NCBI GenBank assembly: GCA_002279765.1
Contig: NCCR01000033.1
Span: 1 to 64,000 of the forward strand
Length of the DNA: 64,000 bases
Origin: Verrucomicrobia bacterium 12-59-8
Lineage (GTDB): Bacteria; Verrucomicrobiota; Verrucomicrobiae; Verrucomicrobiales; Verrucomicrobiaceae
Direction of reading: 5' to 3'
Shown here: positions 53,676-63,475 of the stretch, in pieces
Position numbering within the stretch: the stretch's first letter is position 1
How the letters are laid out: the number at the start of each line of letters is the position of its first letter
The notes under the pieces: generated by a model
Database searches by the model: none
Told to the model about the DNA's origin: nothing
The model's input: only the letters and a program-made list of their open reading frames with translations
Made by a program: the position numbers and the translations under genes

Positions 53676-54595
53676 GATTGCGGCCGCACAGCGGCGGAGT
53701 CACGAATGCCGAGACTGGAGTAGATCTCGCGCGTGGAGTGGGATTTGTTCAAGGTGTAAAAGTGGATGCCATCGACGCCATGATCGAGCAGGTCGTGGCA
53801 CTGCTCGGTAGCATAATGGATGCCGACCTTCTGTACGGCAGCTTCGTCGCCACCGCAGCGCTGGATGGCGCGCAGGAGCTTGGCGGGGTAACGCGCACCG
53901 GCGGCGAGTTCGGCCATGCGGCGCATGCCGGAGGCGCTGGTGATGGGCATGATGCCGGCGATGATGGGGATGTTGATCCCGGCGAGCTGGCAGCGCTCGC
54001 GGAAGTCGAAGAAGTCGTGATTGTCGAAGAACAACTGGGTGCAGATGTAGTCCGCACCGGCATCGACCTTGGCCTTGAGATGATCCATTTCCAGCACGCG
54101 GTTTGGCGTGGTTGGGTGGCCTTCGGGGAATCCGGCGACGCCGATGCCAAAGCCACGCTTGTCGGGATGCGCGCCGCTGTCGTTGAACTTCTTGATGAAG
54201 GCGACAAGGTCGGCGGCATGCTGAAAGGCATCCTTCGCACGGTCGTAGTTGGCGAGGTTCTTTGGAGGATCGCCGCCGAGGGCAAGGATGTTGCTCACGC
54301 CGGCCTTCGCGTAACGCTCCAAGATGGCGTGAATGTCGGCCTCGCTGTGGCAGACGCAGGTGAGGTGCGGCACGGCATCGAGACTGGTGGTCGTTTTGAT
54401 GCGTACCACGAGATCATGGGTGAGCTCTCGCGTGGAGCCGCCCGCGCCGTAGGTGACGCTGACAAAGGAGGGCTTGAAGGCTTCGAGTTCGCCGATGGTC
54501 TGGTAGAGCGCCTCAAACGCCTCAGCGCTCTTCGGCGGGAAGAACTCAAACGAGAGGGTGGGACGCTGGTCTTGGAGAATGTCGGCGATGTGCAT
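53672..54595 (-). CDS. metF: 5,10-methylenetetrahydrofolate reductase
   Basis: A 307-residue flavin-dependent TIM-barrel enzyme making 5-methyl-THF for methionine synthesis. Landmarks are L-S-F-E-F-F-P-P-K-S near the N-terminus (substrate Glu), V-T-Y-G-A-G-G-S, I-L-A-L-G-G-D-P-P and D-A-G-A-D-Y-I-C-T-Q-L-F-F-D. The length matches the bacterial MetF. No methionine synthase gene is nearby. It is 21 bases after the lysA stop and ATGA-coupled to the ROK gene. Confidence 0.93.
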   Translation of the reverse strand: MHIADILQDQRPTLSFEFFPPKSAEAFEALYQTIGELEAFKPSFVSVTYGAGGSTRELTHDLVVRIKTTTSLDAVPHLTCVCHSEADIHAILERYAKAGVSNILALGGDPPKNLANYDRAKDAFQHAADLVAFIKKFNDSGAHPDKRGFGIGVAGFPEGHPTTPNRVLEMDHLKAKVDAGADYICTQLFFDNHDFFDFRERCQLAGINIPIIAGIMPITSASGMRRMAELAAGARYPAKLLRAIQRCGGDEAAVQKVGIHYATEQCHDLLDHGVDGIHFYTLNKSHSTREIYSSLGIRDSAAVRPQS

Positions 54596-54616
54596 CGTGT
54601 GGTTGCGCGTTAGTGA

Positions 54617-55909
54617 TCAGGCGATGTGTTCGCCTTTGAGGACGTCTTCGAGGGTCTGGCGTTCGCGCACGACGGTGGCTTTCTCATCCTCGACGAGGAT
54701 TTCAGCCGGCATGGGGCGCGTGTTGTAGTTTGAGGCCATGGTGAAACCATAGGCTCCGGCGCTGAGTACGGCGAGATACTCGCCTTCTTTGACGAGTGGG
54801 AGTTCGCGGTTCTGGGCGAGGAAGTCGCCGGATTCACAGATCGGACCGACCACATCGACTTTCTCGACGGTGTCGTTTGCGGGCTGCTTGAGGGGCACGA
54901 TCTGATGCCAGCCTTCGTAAAGCGTCGGACGGATGAGGTCGTTCATGCCCGCATCGACGATCTTGAAAACTTTGGCGGAGCCGCGCTTCTCGTAGAGCAC
55001 CTTGGTGAGCATGACGCCGGCGTTGCCGACCATGAAGCGGCCGGGTTCGCAGAGAATGCGCAGGCCGAGCGGTTCGAGATGCGGCACCACGGCTTCGGCA
55101 TAGGCCTGAATCGTGAGCGGATGGACTTCAGCATTTTCCTGCCACCAGGCGGAGTCGCCAGAGTCGAGGCTCTGCTTGTAGTTGATACCGATGCCGCCGC
55201 CGATGCTGAAGAACTCGATGCCGTAGCTCTTTGTCACCTGAGTCACCAGCGGGATAACCTTCTGCACAGCTTCGAGGAAGGGATCAACATTGGTGAGCTG
55301 CGAACCGATGTGCATCTGCAGACCTTTGATGATCAGGTTGGGGCAGTCGGCTGCCACGCGGGCATAGACGTCGATGATCTGGTCGAAATCGATGCCGAAC
55401 TTGTTCTCGCTCTTGCCGGTGGTGATCTTGGCGTGCGTTTTCGCATCGACGTTGGGGTTCACGCGAACGGCTACGGGCGCCTGCATGCCCAGCTCTCCGG
55501 CGACCTGATTGATGTAGTGCAGTTCCGCCTCGGACTCGGCATTGAAGCAGTAGATGCCCTGCTTGAGGGCGTACTCGATTTCGTCGCGGGTTTTGCCGAC
55601 ACCGGCAAAGGTGCATTTGGCGGGATCGCCACCGGCCTTGATGACGCGGTAGAGTTCGCCAGCGGAGACGATGTCAAAGCCGCCGCCGAGTTTGGCGATG
55701 GTGTTGAGCACGGCGAGATTCGAGTTTGCCTTTACCGCGAAGCAGATCAGGTGGTCCAGCTTTGCCAGAGCGGCGTCCAAACGCGTGTAGTGGCCGGTGA
55801 TGGTGCTCTTCGAATAGACGTAGAGCGGCGTGCCGTATTTCTCGGCAAGGGACTGAAGCGGGACGTTTTCGGCGAATAACTGGCCTTGGTGGTAGCGGAA
55901 GCTGTGCAT
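54617..55909 (-). CDS. lysA: Diaminopimelate decarboxylase
   Basis: 430 residues; the start at 55909 gives the natural N-terminus. It is a PLP-dependent TIM-barrel enzyme with Schiff-base Lys60 in F-A-V-K-A-N-S-N-L. Further motifs are M-H-I-G-S-Q-L, G-G-G-I-G-I-N-Y and the C-terminal C-E-S-G-D-F-L that completes the active site at the dimer interface. It catalyses the last step of lysine synthesis, using meso-diaminopimelate derived from DapL. Confidence 0.94.
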   Translation of the reverse strand: MHSFRYHQGQLFAENVPLQSLAEKYGTPLYVYSKSTITGHYTRLDAALAKLDHLICFAVKANSNLAVLNTIAKLGGGFDIVSAGELYRVIKAGGDPAKCTFAGVGKTRDEIEYALKQGIYCFNAESEAELHYINQVAGELGMQAPVAVRVNPNVDAKTHAKITTGKSENKFGIDFDQIIDVYARVAADCPNLIIKGLQMHIGSQLTNVDPFLEAVQKVIPLVTQVTKSYGIEFFSIGGGIGINYKQSLDSGDSAWWQENAEVHPLTIQAYAEAVVPHLEPLGLRILCEPGRFMVGNAGVMLTKVLYEKRGSAKVFKIVDAGMNDLIRPTLYEGWHQIVPLKQPANDTVEKVDVVGPICESGDFLAQNRELPLVKEGEYLAVLSAGAYGFTMASNYNTRPMPAEILVEDEKATVVRERQTLEDVLKGEHIA

Positions 55910-55961
55910 AAGCGGGCGGCGTAAATAGGCGGGATTCACGCCTGCGCAACCTCGCGACGGT

Positions 55962-57212
55962 TCATCCTTGATGCATTTCCACGAGTTTCCTCCCCGAGGA
56001 AAGCATCTCCACGAGCCACTGACGCATGGCTTTGAAGCCGCGAAGGAGAGCCCCATCCATGACTTCCTGGCAGCCGAAGTGCCGGGCGATCGTGTCTTCA
56101 AGCCTGCGGTAACGTGGCAGCAGAATGAGGGTGCTGCGGACAGACGCCGGTGCTGGCGCATGGCGCTGGGCCAGCGAAGGATGCAGCAGTCCTTTGCAAA
56201 TGACCATGTCTGCATCTGCCAGAGCGATGCGGCGCTCGGGCAAAACCAGCCACGGGTGATAAGTGAGCACGGGACGGCCTGCGGGGTCCTGCTTCAGCCG
56301 GACCAGGGTGCGGGCGGGCACGCCCTCAGTGCGGCGGGCCAGAAAGCCTTTCACGCCGGTTTCCACGTCAGTGGCGGTAGCACGCTTATTGAGCAAAAAG
56401 TCACTGCCCATGAGCATGCCGAACAGCGTGAGGCGAAATGACCAGCCTGCGAGCAGCATACCCACGAAAATCAGCAGGAGTGAGACGACTGCGCCTGCAT
56501 AGGGATGAATCAAACTACTTCCAACCACCAGCGCCATGAGGCCGAGCTTGATGAGTTTGAGACCTGCATCGACAATGCCAAAGGGAGAGAGAGCGATCAG
56601 CACATTGAGGGCGTGCGAACTGAGCCAGACGACGCCAAAGGCGATGATGGCGACCGGAATGGAAATCCAGGGGGTGTGGACGCTGAAGTCGATCACGCTT
56701 GCCAGCGGCATCACGGCCAGTCCCGAGTCCGCCAGCGCATTCAGGGCCTGCGGTTGAACCTTGTTAAAGTGGGCCATGGCGAGGGCTACAAGAGGCACGA
56801 AACCGACCGTGGCAACGAGCGCACTGAGCTTGTTTTCGAACAACTCGAGGAAATCGAGCGGCTTTTTGACCAGCGGCGGGGCGGCGGTGCCGAGAAAGTC
56901 CTTCAGAAAACAGATCAAGATCAACCCCAAACCTGTGCCCCAGACACCCGGATGGCAGTACCAAGGCAGGCGATGGCGCAAATGGGGCTCAGTCTTGTAG
57001 TAAGTCCAGACGCCCATCGCACTGACACCCAGCAGAGGGCTGATGGCGACTCCGGTGATTTCAGAAATTCCTTCCGACAAAGAAACGCCGGGCAGCAGCA
57101 TGGATTCACGCAGCAGTTTTTCCGGTGCAACCTCGGCAGCTTTGAGAAGTGGGGAGCTCGTCACGGCAACGAGCACCATGGCAAACAAGCAGCGGCGAAA
57201 CAGGGTATTCAT
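55962..57212 (-). CDS. Polytopic membrane protein, unknown function
   Basis: 416 residues. A signal-like N-terminus (M-N-T-L-F-R-R-C-L-F-A-M-V-L-V-A-V) is followed by about seven hydrophobic segments between residues 55 and 300. A soluble C-terminal domain of about 110 residues follows, with R-R-I-A-L-A-D-A-D and L-I-L-L-P-R-Y-R-R-L-E-D. The middle block K-P-L-D-F-L-E-L-F-E-N-K-L-S-A-L vaguely recalls DUF4126-type membrane proteins, but I cannot confirm a family. It stands alone between lysA and the SGNH hydrolase. Confidence 0.65.
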   Translation of the reverse strand: MNTLFRRCLFAMVLVAVTSSPLLKAAEVAPEKLLRESMLLPGVSLSEGISEITGVAISPLLGVSAMGVWTYYKTEPHLRHRLPWYCHPGVWGTGLGLILICFLKDFLGTAAPPLVKKPLDFLELFENKLSALVATVGFVPLVALAMAHFNKVQPQALNALADSGLAVMPLASVIDFSVHTPWISIPVAIIAFGVVWLSSHALNVLIALSPFGIVDAGLKLIKLGLMALVVGSSLIHPYAGAVVSLLLIFVGMLLAGWSFRLTLFGMLMGSDFLLNKRATATDVETGVKGFLARRTEGVPARTLVRLKQDPAGRPVLTYHPWLVLPERRIALADADMVICKGLLHPSLAQRHAPAPASVRSTLILLPRYRRLEDTIARHFGCQEVMDGALLRGFKAMRQWLVEMLSSGRKLVEMHQG

Positions 57213-57332
57213 GAGAGGCGTTTGGTTGGTTCTGCCGCATAGCCAATGCAACCCGCCCATGATGCACTGGAATCTACCGCAGGCGCTGACAAAAAATCAC
57301 GCTGTGTGGAATGGGCAAACCACCAGCCAGCC

Positions 57333-58028
57333 TCATTTGACCAGCGCCTTGCCGATCTCTTCGGCAACCTGCTGGGCCAGATATTCGCTGCCAGCGAGGG
57401 TGTAATGTACATCACGGGGATTCTGCATCGTGGCGAGCTGAGGCGTGATGCGGGCGTTCAGATCATCCATGGCGACGCCGTTTTCCGCCATCACCCGGGC
57501 GGCGATGTCGTTGTATTCCTTCACCTGGCCGAATTTGCGAGGCGGATTGAGCTCGCCCTCAGGGATCGGCGTGGTCGAGGCCCAGATCAGCTTGGCCCCC
57601 GTCGCTTTCAGGGTAGCGACGAGACTGCGCAGATTGGCCTCGTAGTCGGCGGGCTCGACTTGGCGTTTGCCATCGGGCATGTATTTGAGGTCGTGGATGC
57701 CCCAGTTGAAGTGAATCACGTCCCATTTGCCGGTGCCAAGCCATTTGGCGATGCTGGCGACTCCGTTTTTGGTCGGGCCGCCGTTGGTGGGGATGCGATG
57801 CACGTTGGCTTTGCCCTCCAGCAGTTTCCGCACGGGCAGGGTGTAGCCGATGGAGATCGAGTCACCAATCAGCAGGACGCGTGGCAGGCCCGCGACATCC
57901 TGAATCGGCTCCATAGCCGGATTTGGGGGGCGTTTGGCCTTGGCTGGAGGCGCAGGCTGCTGAGCGGTGGCGCTCAGCAGGCCACCCAAAACGAGGAGGA
58001 GCGAAAGAACAGAAGTGCGGCGGTTCAT
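57333..58028 (-). CDS. Secreted SGNH/GDSL-type hydrolase
   Basis: 231 residues with a signal peptide (M-N-R-R-T-S-V-L-S-L-L-L-V-L-G-G). The catalytic block I L-L-I-G-D-S-I-S-I-G contains Ser57; I-H-F-N-W-G-I-H-D is block II/III-like, and the C-terminal R-D-V-H-Y (D206, H208) supplies the other catalytic residues. Such enzymes are esterases, often acting on acetylated carbohydrates; the substrate is unknown. It follows purM by about 36 bases on the same strand. Confidence 0.85.
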   Translation of the reverse strand: MNRRTSVLSLLLVLGGLLSATAQQPAPPAKAKRPPNPAMEPIQDVAGLPRVLLIGDSISIGYTLPVRKLLEGKANVHRIPTNGGPTKNGVASIAKWLGTGKWDVIHFNWGIHDLKYMPDGKRQVEPADYEANLRSLVATLKATGAKLIWASTTPIPEGELNPPRKFGQVKEYNDIAARVMAENGVAMDDLNARITPQLATMQNPRDVHYTLAGSEYLAQQVAEEIGKALVK

Positions 58029-58064
58029 GGGACTGCCATTCACTGCCTAAAAACGGTCAATCTT

Positions 58065-59066
58065 TCAGACGATCTCCACGCTGACCTGAGCGCTGGTGTC
58101 CATCTCGCCGATGATTATGGCACCCTTGCCGCAAGCGAGAGCCTTCTCGGCATCTGCCGATGAAACGATGGCGACCCAGCCGAGGCCCATGTTGAAAGTG
58201 TCGATGGCGTCTTTCTTGTCCGCATGGCGCAGCACTTTTTGCACTACATCGTTCTGCCAGAATGGAATACGGAGATTTGCACCAAGACCACGCTTCAGGA
58301 ACATGCGGCCGAGGTTTTCCGGCAGACCACCACCGGTGATGTGGGCCATGGCCTTCGGACGGATGCCCGCGGCTTTGAGAGCAGCCGGCTGCTCATGATA
58401 GAGAAGCGTAGGCAGCAGCAGAGTACGCATCTCGTCCTCGCTGAACTGGAGGTTCTCCTTTTCGATGATACGTCGAACAAGGCTGAAGCCATTTGCGTGG
58501 AAACCTGCACTGGGCCAGCCGATGAGCACATCACCGGCCGCGATGGTGCCAGGATCAAGCAAATCTTCCTTTTCGCAGGCTCCGATGGCGAAGCCGCTAA
58601 GCTCGACCATGCCCTCGGGCACCATGCCGGGCATCTCGGCAGTCTCGCCGCCGGCGAGGATGCAATTGCAAGCCTCCAGATATTCGGTCATGCCAGCGAT
58701 AATCCGGGTGATCTGCGTCTTCTGAATCTTCGGGATTCCCACGTAATCGAGGAACATGATGGGATCAGCCCCAGTCGTGAGCACGTCGTTCACATTCATG
58801 GCCACGAGGTCTTTGCCGGCGGCTTCGAGCTGATCATGTTTGATCAGCAGCTCGATCTTCGTGCCGACCCCGTCACAGCCCGTGAGAATAATGGGGTGCT
58901 TGTAGCCGCTGAGGTCGTAGGCGGCGGCGAACAGGCCAAAGGGATTTGCCAGTTTCCGCTTCTGCTGCGTGCGCCGCACCAGCACGCCGATGTCATCGAC
59001 CAGCGATGCTGCTTCGTGAATATCGACGCCGGCTTCTTTATACGTGTGTGCGGAGGGGCTGCTCAT
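58065..59066 (-). CDS. purM: Phosphoribosylformylglycinamidine cyclo-ligase (AIR synthetase)
   Basis: A 333-residue enzyme of the fifth step of purine synthesis. The N-terminal Y-K-E-A-G-V-D-I, the G-V-G-T-K-I-E-L-L nucleotide-binding loop, the G-G-E-T-A-E-M-P-G-M and the H-I-T-G-G-G-L-P-E-N motifs are all present. The length is standard. No other pur genes are adjacent. Confidence 0.95.
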   Translation of the reverse strand: MSSPSAHTYKEAGVDIHEAASLVDDIGVLVRRTQQKRKLANPFGLFAAAYDLSGYKHPIILTGCDGVGTKIELLIKHDQLEAAGKDLVAMNVNDVLTTGADPIMFLDYVGIPKIQKTQITRIIAGMTEYLEACNCILAGGETAEMPGMVPEGMVELSGFAIGACEKEDLLDPGTIAAGDVLIGWPSAGFHANGFSLVRRIIEKENLQFSEDEMRTLLLPTLLYHEQPAALKAAGIRPKAMAHITGGGLPENLGRMFLKRGLGANLRIPFWQNDVVQKVLRHADKKDAIDTFNMGLGWVAIVSSADAEKALACGKGAIIIGEMDTSAQVSVEIV

Positions 59067-59221
59067 GGAAAATAGATGGCCGGTTGCCTAGCCCGAAAGC
59101 CGGGGCGGCTCAAACGGAAACTTGGCGTGCGGAATGTTGGGATGGTCCCCTGCCCTGACGAACGCCAATTAAGAGCTGCTTCCTCAAAGGATCCCAAAAT
59201 GAGCCCAAGCTACGTCCAGCC

Positions 59222-59740
59222 CTAGGATGCTGGAGGGCGGCGGGTCTCGATCGCGCTGACCATTTGACGGATGTGGGGCTTGATCCCCTCGCGCGGCTTC
59301 ATGATCGAAAGGCTCTGGTCAAACGATCCCCATTTGAGTACTTGGATGTTGACCTGTCGCGCGCCCCACTGGTCCATGGATGCCTTGGACGGCCGGTAGA
59401 GATCTATGGTCCGAGTGCCGACGAGCGCGGAGCCGTAGTCGTCCACCTGATAAACATAAGGTTCGCCCTCAATCTTGAATTCCGTCCCCACAGGGTAAAC
59501 GGACCAGTCTGCAGCGGCGCTGCGCACAGCTCCGAACTTGAGGGTGTTGCCGACGGCGCTCTTGGCACCATACACAATGTGGTCGCTTTCGCTTTGGGTG
59601 TACGCCGTAGTCTTGACGTTGCTGATGGTTCCGACGGAACCCATACTCACAAGCTTTCGAGGTGCTACTTTGGAGACACTCTGGCATGAAGAACAACACG
59701 CGCAGAGCGCGGCCAGCAGGAACAAACGGAGGTTAGTCAT
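59222..59740 (-). CDS. 3D-domain lipoprotein
   Basis: 172 residues. An N-terminal hydrophobic helix ends in C-S-S-C-Q, consistent with a lipobox. The C-terminal half is a 3D (three-aspartate) domain: Y-Q-V-D-D-Y-G-S-A-L-V-G-T-R-T-I-D-L-Y, with W-G-A-R-Q-V-N-I-Q-V at the end. This is the double-psi beta-barrel fold related to MltA/RlpA lytic transglycosylases and cell-wall hydrolases, so a peptidoglycan-linked role is likely. It is divergent from the DUF1080 gene. Confidence 0.78.
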   Translation of the reverse strand: MTNLRLFLLAALCACCSSCQSVSKVAPRKLVSMGSVGTISNVKTTAYTQSESDHIVYGAKSAVGNTLKFGAVRSAAADWSVYPVGTEFKIEGEPYVYQVDDYGSALVGTRTIDLYRPSKASMDQWGARQVNIQVLKWGSFDQSLSIMKPREGIKPHIRQMVSAIETRRPPAS

Positions 59741-59902
59741 TTTAGTTGGGCGCGAAAGTTTGCACGCCCGGGGGTGAAGTGTGAGACAGAAATTAGTGAA
59801 CTGTGTTCGATCATATAAGCTCGATTATGCCAGAGTGAGATCGCGATCTGGTAGCTTGAATTGGTGATGTAGAAATACTCCGCGACGCCGTAAGAGTACC
59901 CC

Positions 59903-60607
59903 ATGAAACAATTGATTCTCCTGTTCATTCTTTGCACCAGCGTACTCGCAGCCGATGCGCCGCAGTGGCGCGATCTTTTCAATGGCAAGGATCTCACCGG
60001 CTGGGTGGATGTGAACACCAGTCCCGAAACATGGAGCGTCAAAGACGGCCTGCTGGTGTGCCATGGGAGGCCTATCGGAGTGATGCGCAGCGAGAAGCAG
60101 TATGAGAACTTCATCCTGCACATCGAATGGATGCACATGGAAGCAGGCGGAAACTCCGGCGTGTTTGTGTGGAGTGAAGGGACGGCAGCCCCGGGCAAAG
60201 AACTGCCCAAGGGAATGGAGGTGCAGATGCTCGAACTCGAATGGCCGAACCTGCACCCTGGCAAGGACGGCCAGCCGAACCACCCAGGGTATGTCTCAGG
60301 CGAACTCTTCGGCGCGAACGGTCTCGAAGGCATCCCGGACAATCCGCGAGGCAGACGCAGCATGTCCTTGGAAATGCGCTGCAAAGGCAAAGGCGAATGG
60401 AACACCTACGATGTCGTTTGCGTGGATGGCACCGTGAAGCTCTCGATCAACGGCAAGTTTGTGAATGGCATCAGTCAGTCCACCGTGCGCAAAGGCTACC
60501 TCTGTCTGGACTCCGAAGGAGCGGAGATTCATTTCCGCAACATTCGTATTCTGGAACTGCCCGGCGGCAGAGTGACGCCGGAGCAGACGACCCCTGTGGT
60601 GAAGTAG
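59903..60607 (+). CDS. DUF1080 secreted protein (3-keto-disaccharide hydrolase-like)
   Basis: 234 residues with a signal peptide ([16 protein letters not shown]). The conserved opening [13 protein letters not shown] is followed by the jelly-roll pattern (L-L-V-C-H, N-S-G-V-F-V-W, Q-M-L-E-L). The family is abundant in PVC bacteria and has been linked to 3-keto-glycoside hydrolysis. Its stop codon directly abuts the stop of the convergent ceramidase-like gene. Confidence 0.87.
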   Translation: MKQLILLFILCTSVLAADAPQWRDLFNGKDLTGWVDVNTSPETWSVKDGLLVCHGRPIGVMRSEKQYENFILHIEWMHMEAGGNSGVFVWSEGTAAPGKELPKGMEVQMLELEWPNLHPGKDGQPNHPGYVSGELFGANGLEGIPDNPRGRRSMSLEMRCKGKGEWNTYDVVCVDGTVKLSINGKFVNGISQSTVRKGYLCLDSEGAEIHFRNIRILELPGGRVTPEQTTPVVK

Positions 60608-61957
60608 TCACTTCGTTTGCTTTATCAGCTGATCGACCTTGGTTGATATCTGCTCTTCCACGGTCTCGGTGTAGGGCGCGCGGTGACCGTATTCAAACAT
60701 GCCGGTCACACCTTCGTAGCCGCCTTCCTTCAGCACCCTCAAACTCGGCACATAGCTTGTGAGATCGTTGTTGTAGCCGCAGACCCAGGTGCTGTTCCAG
60801 CCGTAGGCGGCTTTGAACTTGAGCGAGTAATCCACCACGGTTTCACCGGTCAGCGCGATGAATTGGAAATTGGCACCCAAGCGCCAGATTTGAATCGGAT
60901 ACTTCACACGATCCGGCGGTGAGCCTAGTGTTTCGTATTGGCGGATGAAATGTTCGAACTCGCGCTTCGGCATGCCGGTGAGGTTTGGAAGACGTTGCCT
61001 CAGTTCTTCGAGCGAGATGCCGGGTTGCAGCAGGAGTTCCGTTTCGCCCATCGCGGCGTGAATGGGGCCGTTGAGTGACGGCATCTTGGTGGCGATGACC
61101 TGACGAACGGCCTCGGCCAAAACTTTGCCATACATGCTAGCGAGTTCGGTCGCTTCGAGGTCCTTGCCGCGAATGCGGGGCAGCGGATTCGCATCGCCAC
61201 CGCAGTTCTGCACAAACATCGCCACCGAGCCTGGGAAAGACTTTTCAAGCTCCAGCTGTGCGAAGCCTGCGTAATCTCCGTTGATGCTCAAGCCTCCAAG
61301 CGCCGTGGTGTGGCAGGAATAGCCGAAGACGATGGCTTTGAGATCGTTGCCGGACTTCACCGTGATCACCGGCACATCCTGATCCACCTGCCCGCCGAAT
61401 GCGCGGCTCTCCGGCCCGCGTGAACGCCGCCGATTAACCGCCATACCGGCCAGCCCCTGCTCAAACGCCAGCTCTGCGGGTGCGAGATTTGCGATAGCCG
61501 CGCCGATCACCTCTTCATACTTCGCGTAAACCCTCGCTGTGTAGCGATCCTTCACCGCTGCCTCTTCCGGCGTGAATTCATAATACAGCCACAGCACATC
61601 CGCCGTCACTGGGCAGGAGTGATTGTGCGAGGTGTTCAAGATCAGCCGTTCTCTTGGGATACCATGCTTTTCCAATGCGATCTTGGCGATGATGGCGACC
61701 ATCTTTTCGCTCAATCCCACCAAGTCCGCCGTCACGAGCACTGACGTCGCGCCCGAGTCATCCTTGAGCGCGAGCGCCTTCAACCAGATGGCATGCTCCA
61801 CCCGCTGCGACATGCGCGTCTTGCCGCCGTAGCCTGCGAGCGGCACCGATTCCGTGGGCGTGATGTCTGCTTTGGCTGTGCCTGCCTGCCACGCGGCGGA
61901 GGCAACAGCGGCATGAAGCATGAAGAGCAGCAGACCAATGAGTAGACGTGGGGTCAT
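60608..61957 (-). CDS. Neutral/alkaline ceramidase-like protein, secreted
   Basis: 449 residues with a signal peptide (M-T-P-R-L-L-I-G-L-L-L-F-M-L). W-Q-A-G-T-A-K-A-D-I-T-P-T-E and P-L-A-G-Y are typical of the neutral ceramidase N-terminal domain. L-N-T-S-H-N-H-S-C-P supplies zinc ligands, and G-Y-S-C-H-T-T-A-L-G-G is the second metal region. Bacterial relatives in PVC genomes are often not true ceramidases, so a general amidase/esterase role is all that can be claimed. It lies 9 bases after a paralogue. Confidence 0.85.
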   Translation of the reverse strand: MTPRLLIGLLLFMLHAAVASAAWQAGTAKADITPTESVPLAGYGGKTRMSQRVEHAIWLKALALKDDSGATSVLVTADLVGLSEKMVAIIAKIALEKHGIPRERLILNTSHNHSCPVTADVLWLYYEFTPEEAAVKDRYTARVYAKYEEVIGAAIANLAPAELAFEQGLAGMAVNRRRSRGPESRAFGGQVDQDVPVITVKSGNDLKAIVFGYSCHTTALGGLSINGDYAGFAQLELEKSFPGSVAMFVQNCGGDANPLPRIRGKDLEATELASMYGKVLAEAVRQVIATKMPSLNGPIHAAMGETELLLQPGISLEELRQRLPNLTGMPKREFEHFIRQYETLGSPPDRVKYPIQIWRLGANFQFIALTGETVVDYSLKFKAAYGWNSTWVCGYNNDLTSYVPSLRVLKEGGYEGVTGMFEYGHRAPYTETVEEQISTKVDQLIKQTK

Positions 61958-61966
61958 GGATGTGGG

Positions 61967-63391
61967 TTACTTCAGCTCCGCCGCCATCTCCAGCAGGGCA
62001 TCCACCATTTTCACGGAGGCCTGGGGCTCCAGGTTGTTCGTGCCGGGCCATGTTTCATAGCCGCCTAGTTCGAAGTGACGCGGGGTGGGCATGTAGCCAT
62101 AGTAGCCGTTTGCGAGCTCAACCATGAAGGATTTGGCAAAGGGGCTGCGCTTGCGGAATTCGACACCGGTTTCGGCAAAGGTCTCCGTCGGGATGGTGCC
62201 GATACAGATGTCGCCGATACGCAGAATCTGCACCGCTGCTTTGGTTTCTGGACTTGCCACCGCCAGACGCTGAATGCGTCCGGCATAGGCGAGTGGCAGA
62301 TCAGCCTTGCCTTGGATGCGCGGGGTCTTGGCCTCGGTTTCCTTGGCCCAGGCGATGAGTTCGGGATCGATTTTGCGCCAGGCGATGTCGAGTTCGCGAT
62401 AACGGGCCGCCAGCGGCGCGCTGTTTTGCCAGGTCACCTGCGTCAGAGCGGCGTTCACTTTTGCTGCCACGTCTTCGGCGACGTAGCGCATCTGCTCATA
62501 GGGCTTTTTGCGGGGCTGCGGTTTGCGGAAGTTGATGTTATTGGCGTCTCCGCTCGTGCCATTGGCCATCATCGCAACGAACGGCGGATCATCATTGCCA
62601 CCAGCTTGTAGGCGCTTCAGGGCCTCGCAGTACATGCCGTAGTAGTCGGCGGAGATGTCCGCGCCATTCACGCCGCCGACGTAATGCAGCGAGTAGGCCG
62701 AATAGACTGAGATGAGGCGACCGCCGGGCTCACGCAGCGCAATCAAGGAAACGGTGGGATCAGGCTCGCCTGCAGGCTCCACCAGCGCTGGATTGCCTGC
62801 GCCCGGGTTCATCTTCACCTTGTCGATCTTGCCGAAGGGATTGGGAGGCATTTTGCCCTCCTGAAGAAACCATCGACGGATGTGCACGTGTTCCGGCACG
62901 TCCACGGTGCCGAATGCGATCTCCGCCGGGCGCAGCAGATGGATCGCACGCCACACGCCGTCTGCGATGCGCCGCACGACGAACTTTTGATAGTCCGTCA
63001 GCTCCATGTCGGAGGTGTAGAAGCGCACGGGCCCACCGATGGCATTCACCGCCGAATGCGTGTGCGTGCCGGAGATCAGCACGTTCGACGCCGGGATGCC
63101 GGTTTCCTTTTCGATCAGCTCCCGAGCAGCGACACACAGACTGCGATGCATGCCGAGCAGATCACACACGACGAGGGCCAGCTTCGTTTTCCCGTCATCG
63201 AGCACGAGACAGCGCGCGTGCAGCTCATCATGAACGTTCGTGCATGGATAAGGCAGGAAGCCGCCCACCACCTCGCCGCCTAGCTCAGGCGTGATGTTGC
63301 TGGTGGCCGCACCGGCCATCAAAGGGGCTTTGGGAACGTCCGCCGCGTGAAGAGCAACCGTGACGAAGAGAGCGAGAAGAATTGAGCGCAT
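61967..63391 (-). CDS. Neutral/alkaline ceramidase-like protein, secreted (paralogue)
   Basis: 474 residues, signal peptide M-R-S-I-L-L-A-L-F-V-T-V-A. It shares with the next gene the order A-x-x-S-N-I-T-P, I-S-G-T-H-T-H-S-A, L-H-Y-V-G-G and N-G-T-S-G-D-A-N-N. The two are divergent in sequence, so this is an old duplication. It probably hydrolyses an amide or ester in the periplasm or outside. The start codon lies near the DUF1501 gene upstream on the same strand. Confidence 0.85.
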   Translation of the reverse strand: MRSILLALFVTVALHAADVPKAPLMAGAATSNITPELGGEVVGGFLPYPCTNVHDELHARCLVLDDGKTKLALVVCDLLGMHRSLCVAARELIEKETGIPASNVLISGTHTHSAVNAIGGPVRFYTSDMELTDYQKFVVRRIADGVWRAIHLLRPAEIAFGTVDVPEHVHIRRWFLQEGKMPPNPFGKIDKVKMNPGAGNPALVEPAGEPDPTVSLIALREPGGRLISVYSAYSLHYVGGVNGADISADYYGMYCEALKRLQAGGNDDPPFVAMMANGTSGDANNINFRKPQPRKKPYEQMRYVAEDVAAKVNAALTQVTWQNSAPLAARYRELDIAWRKIDPELIAWAKETEAKTPRIQGKADLPLAYAGRIQRLAVASPETKAAVQILRIGDICIGTIPTETFAETGVEFRKRSPFAKSFMVELANGYYGYMPTPRHFELGGYETWPGTNNLEPQASVKMVDALLEMAAELK

Positions 63392-63475
63392 GGAACCAAT
63401 ACAGCGGTTCTACAGGCATTAGGTCATGGCGTCCAATCTACCGGCAAACTCAGCGGGCACACTTCTGCCACCTTA

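Noticed and set aside
59737..60405. 222-codon minus-strand frame opposite the DUF1080 gene
   Set aside because: Covers the divergent promoter and antisense of DUF1080; no motifs.
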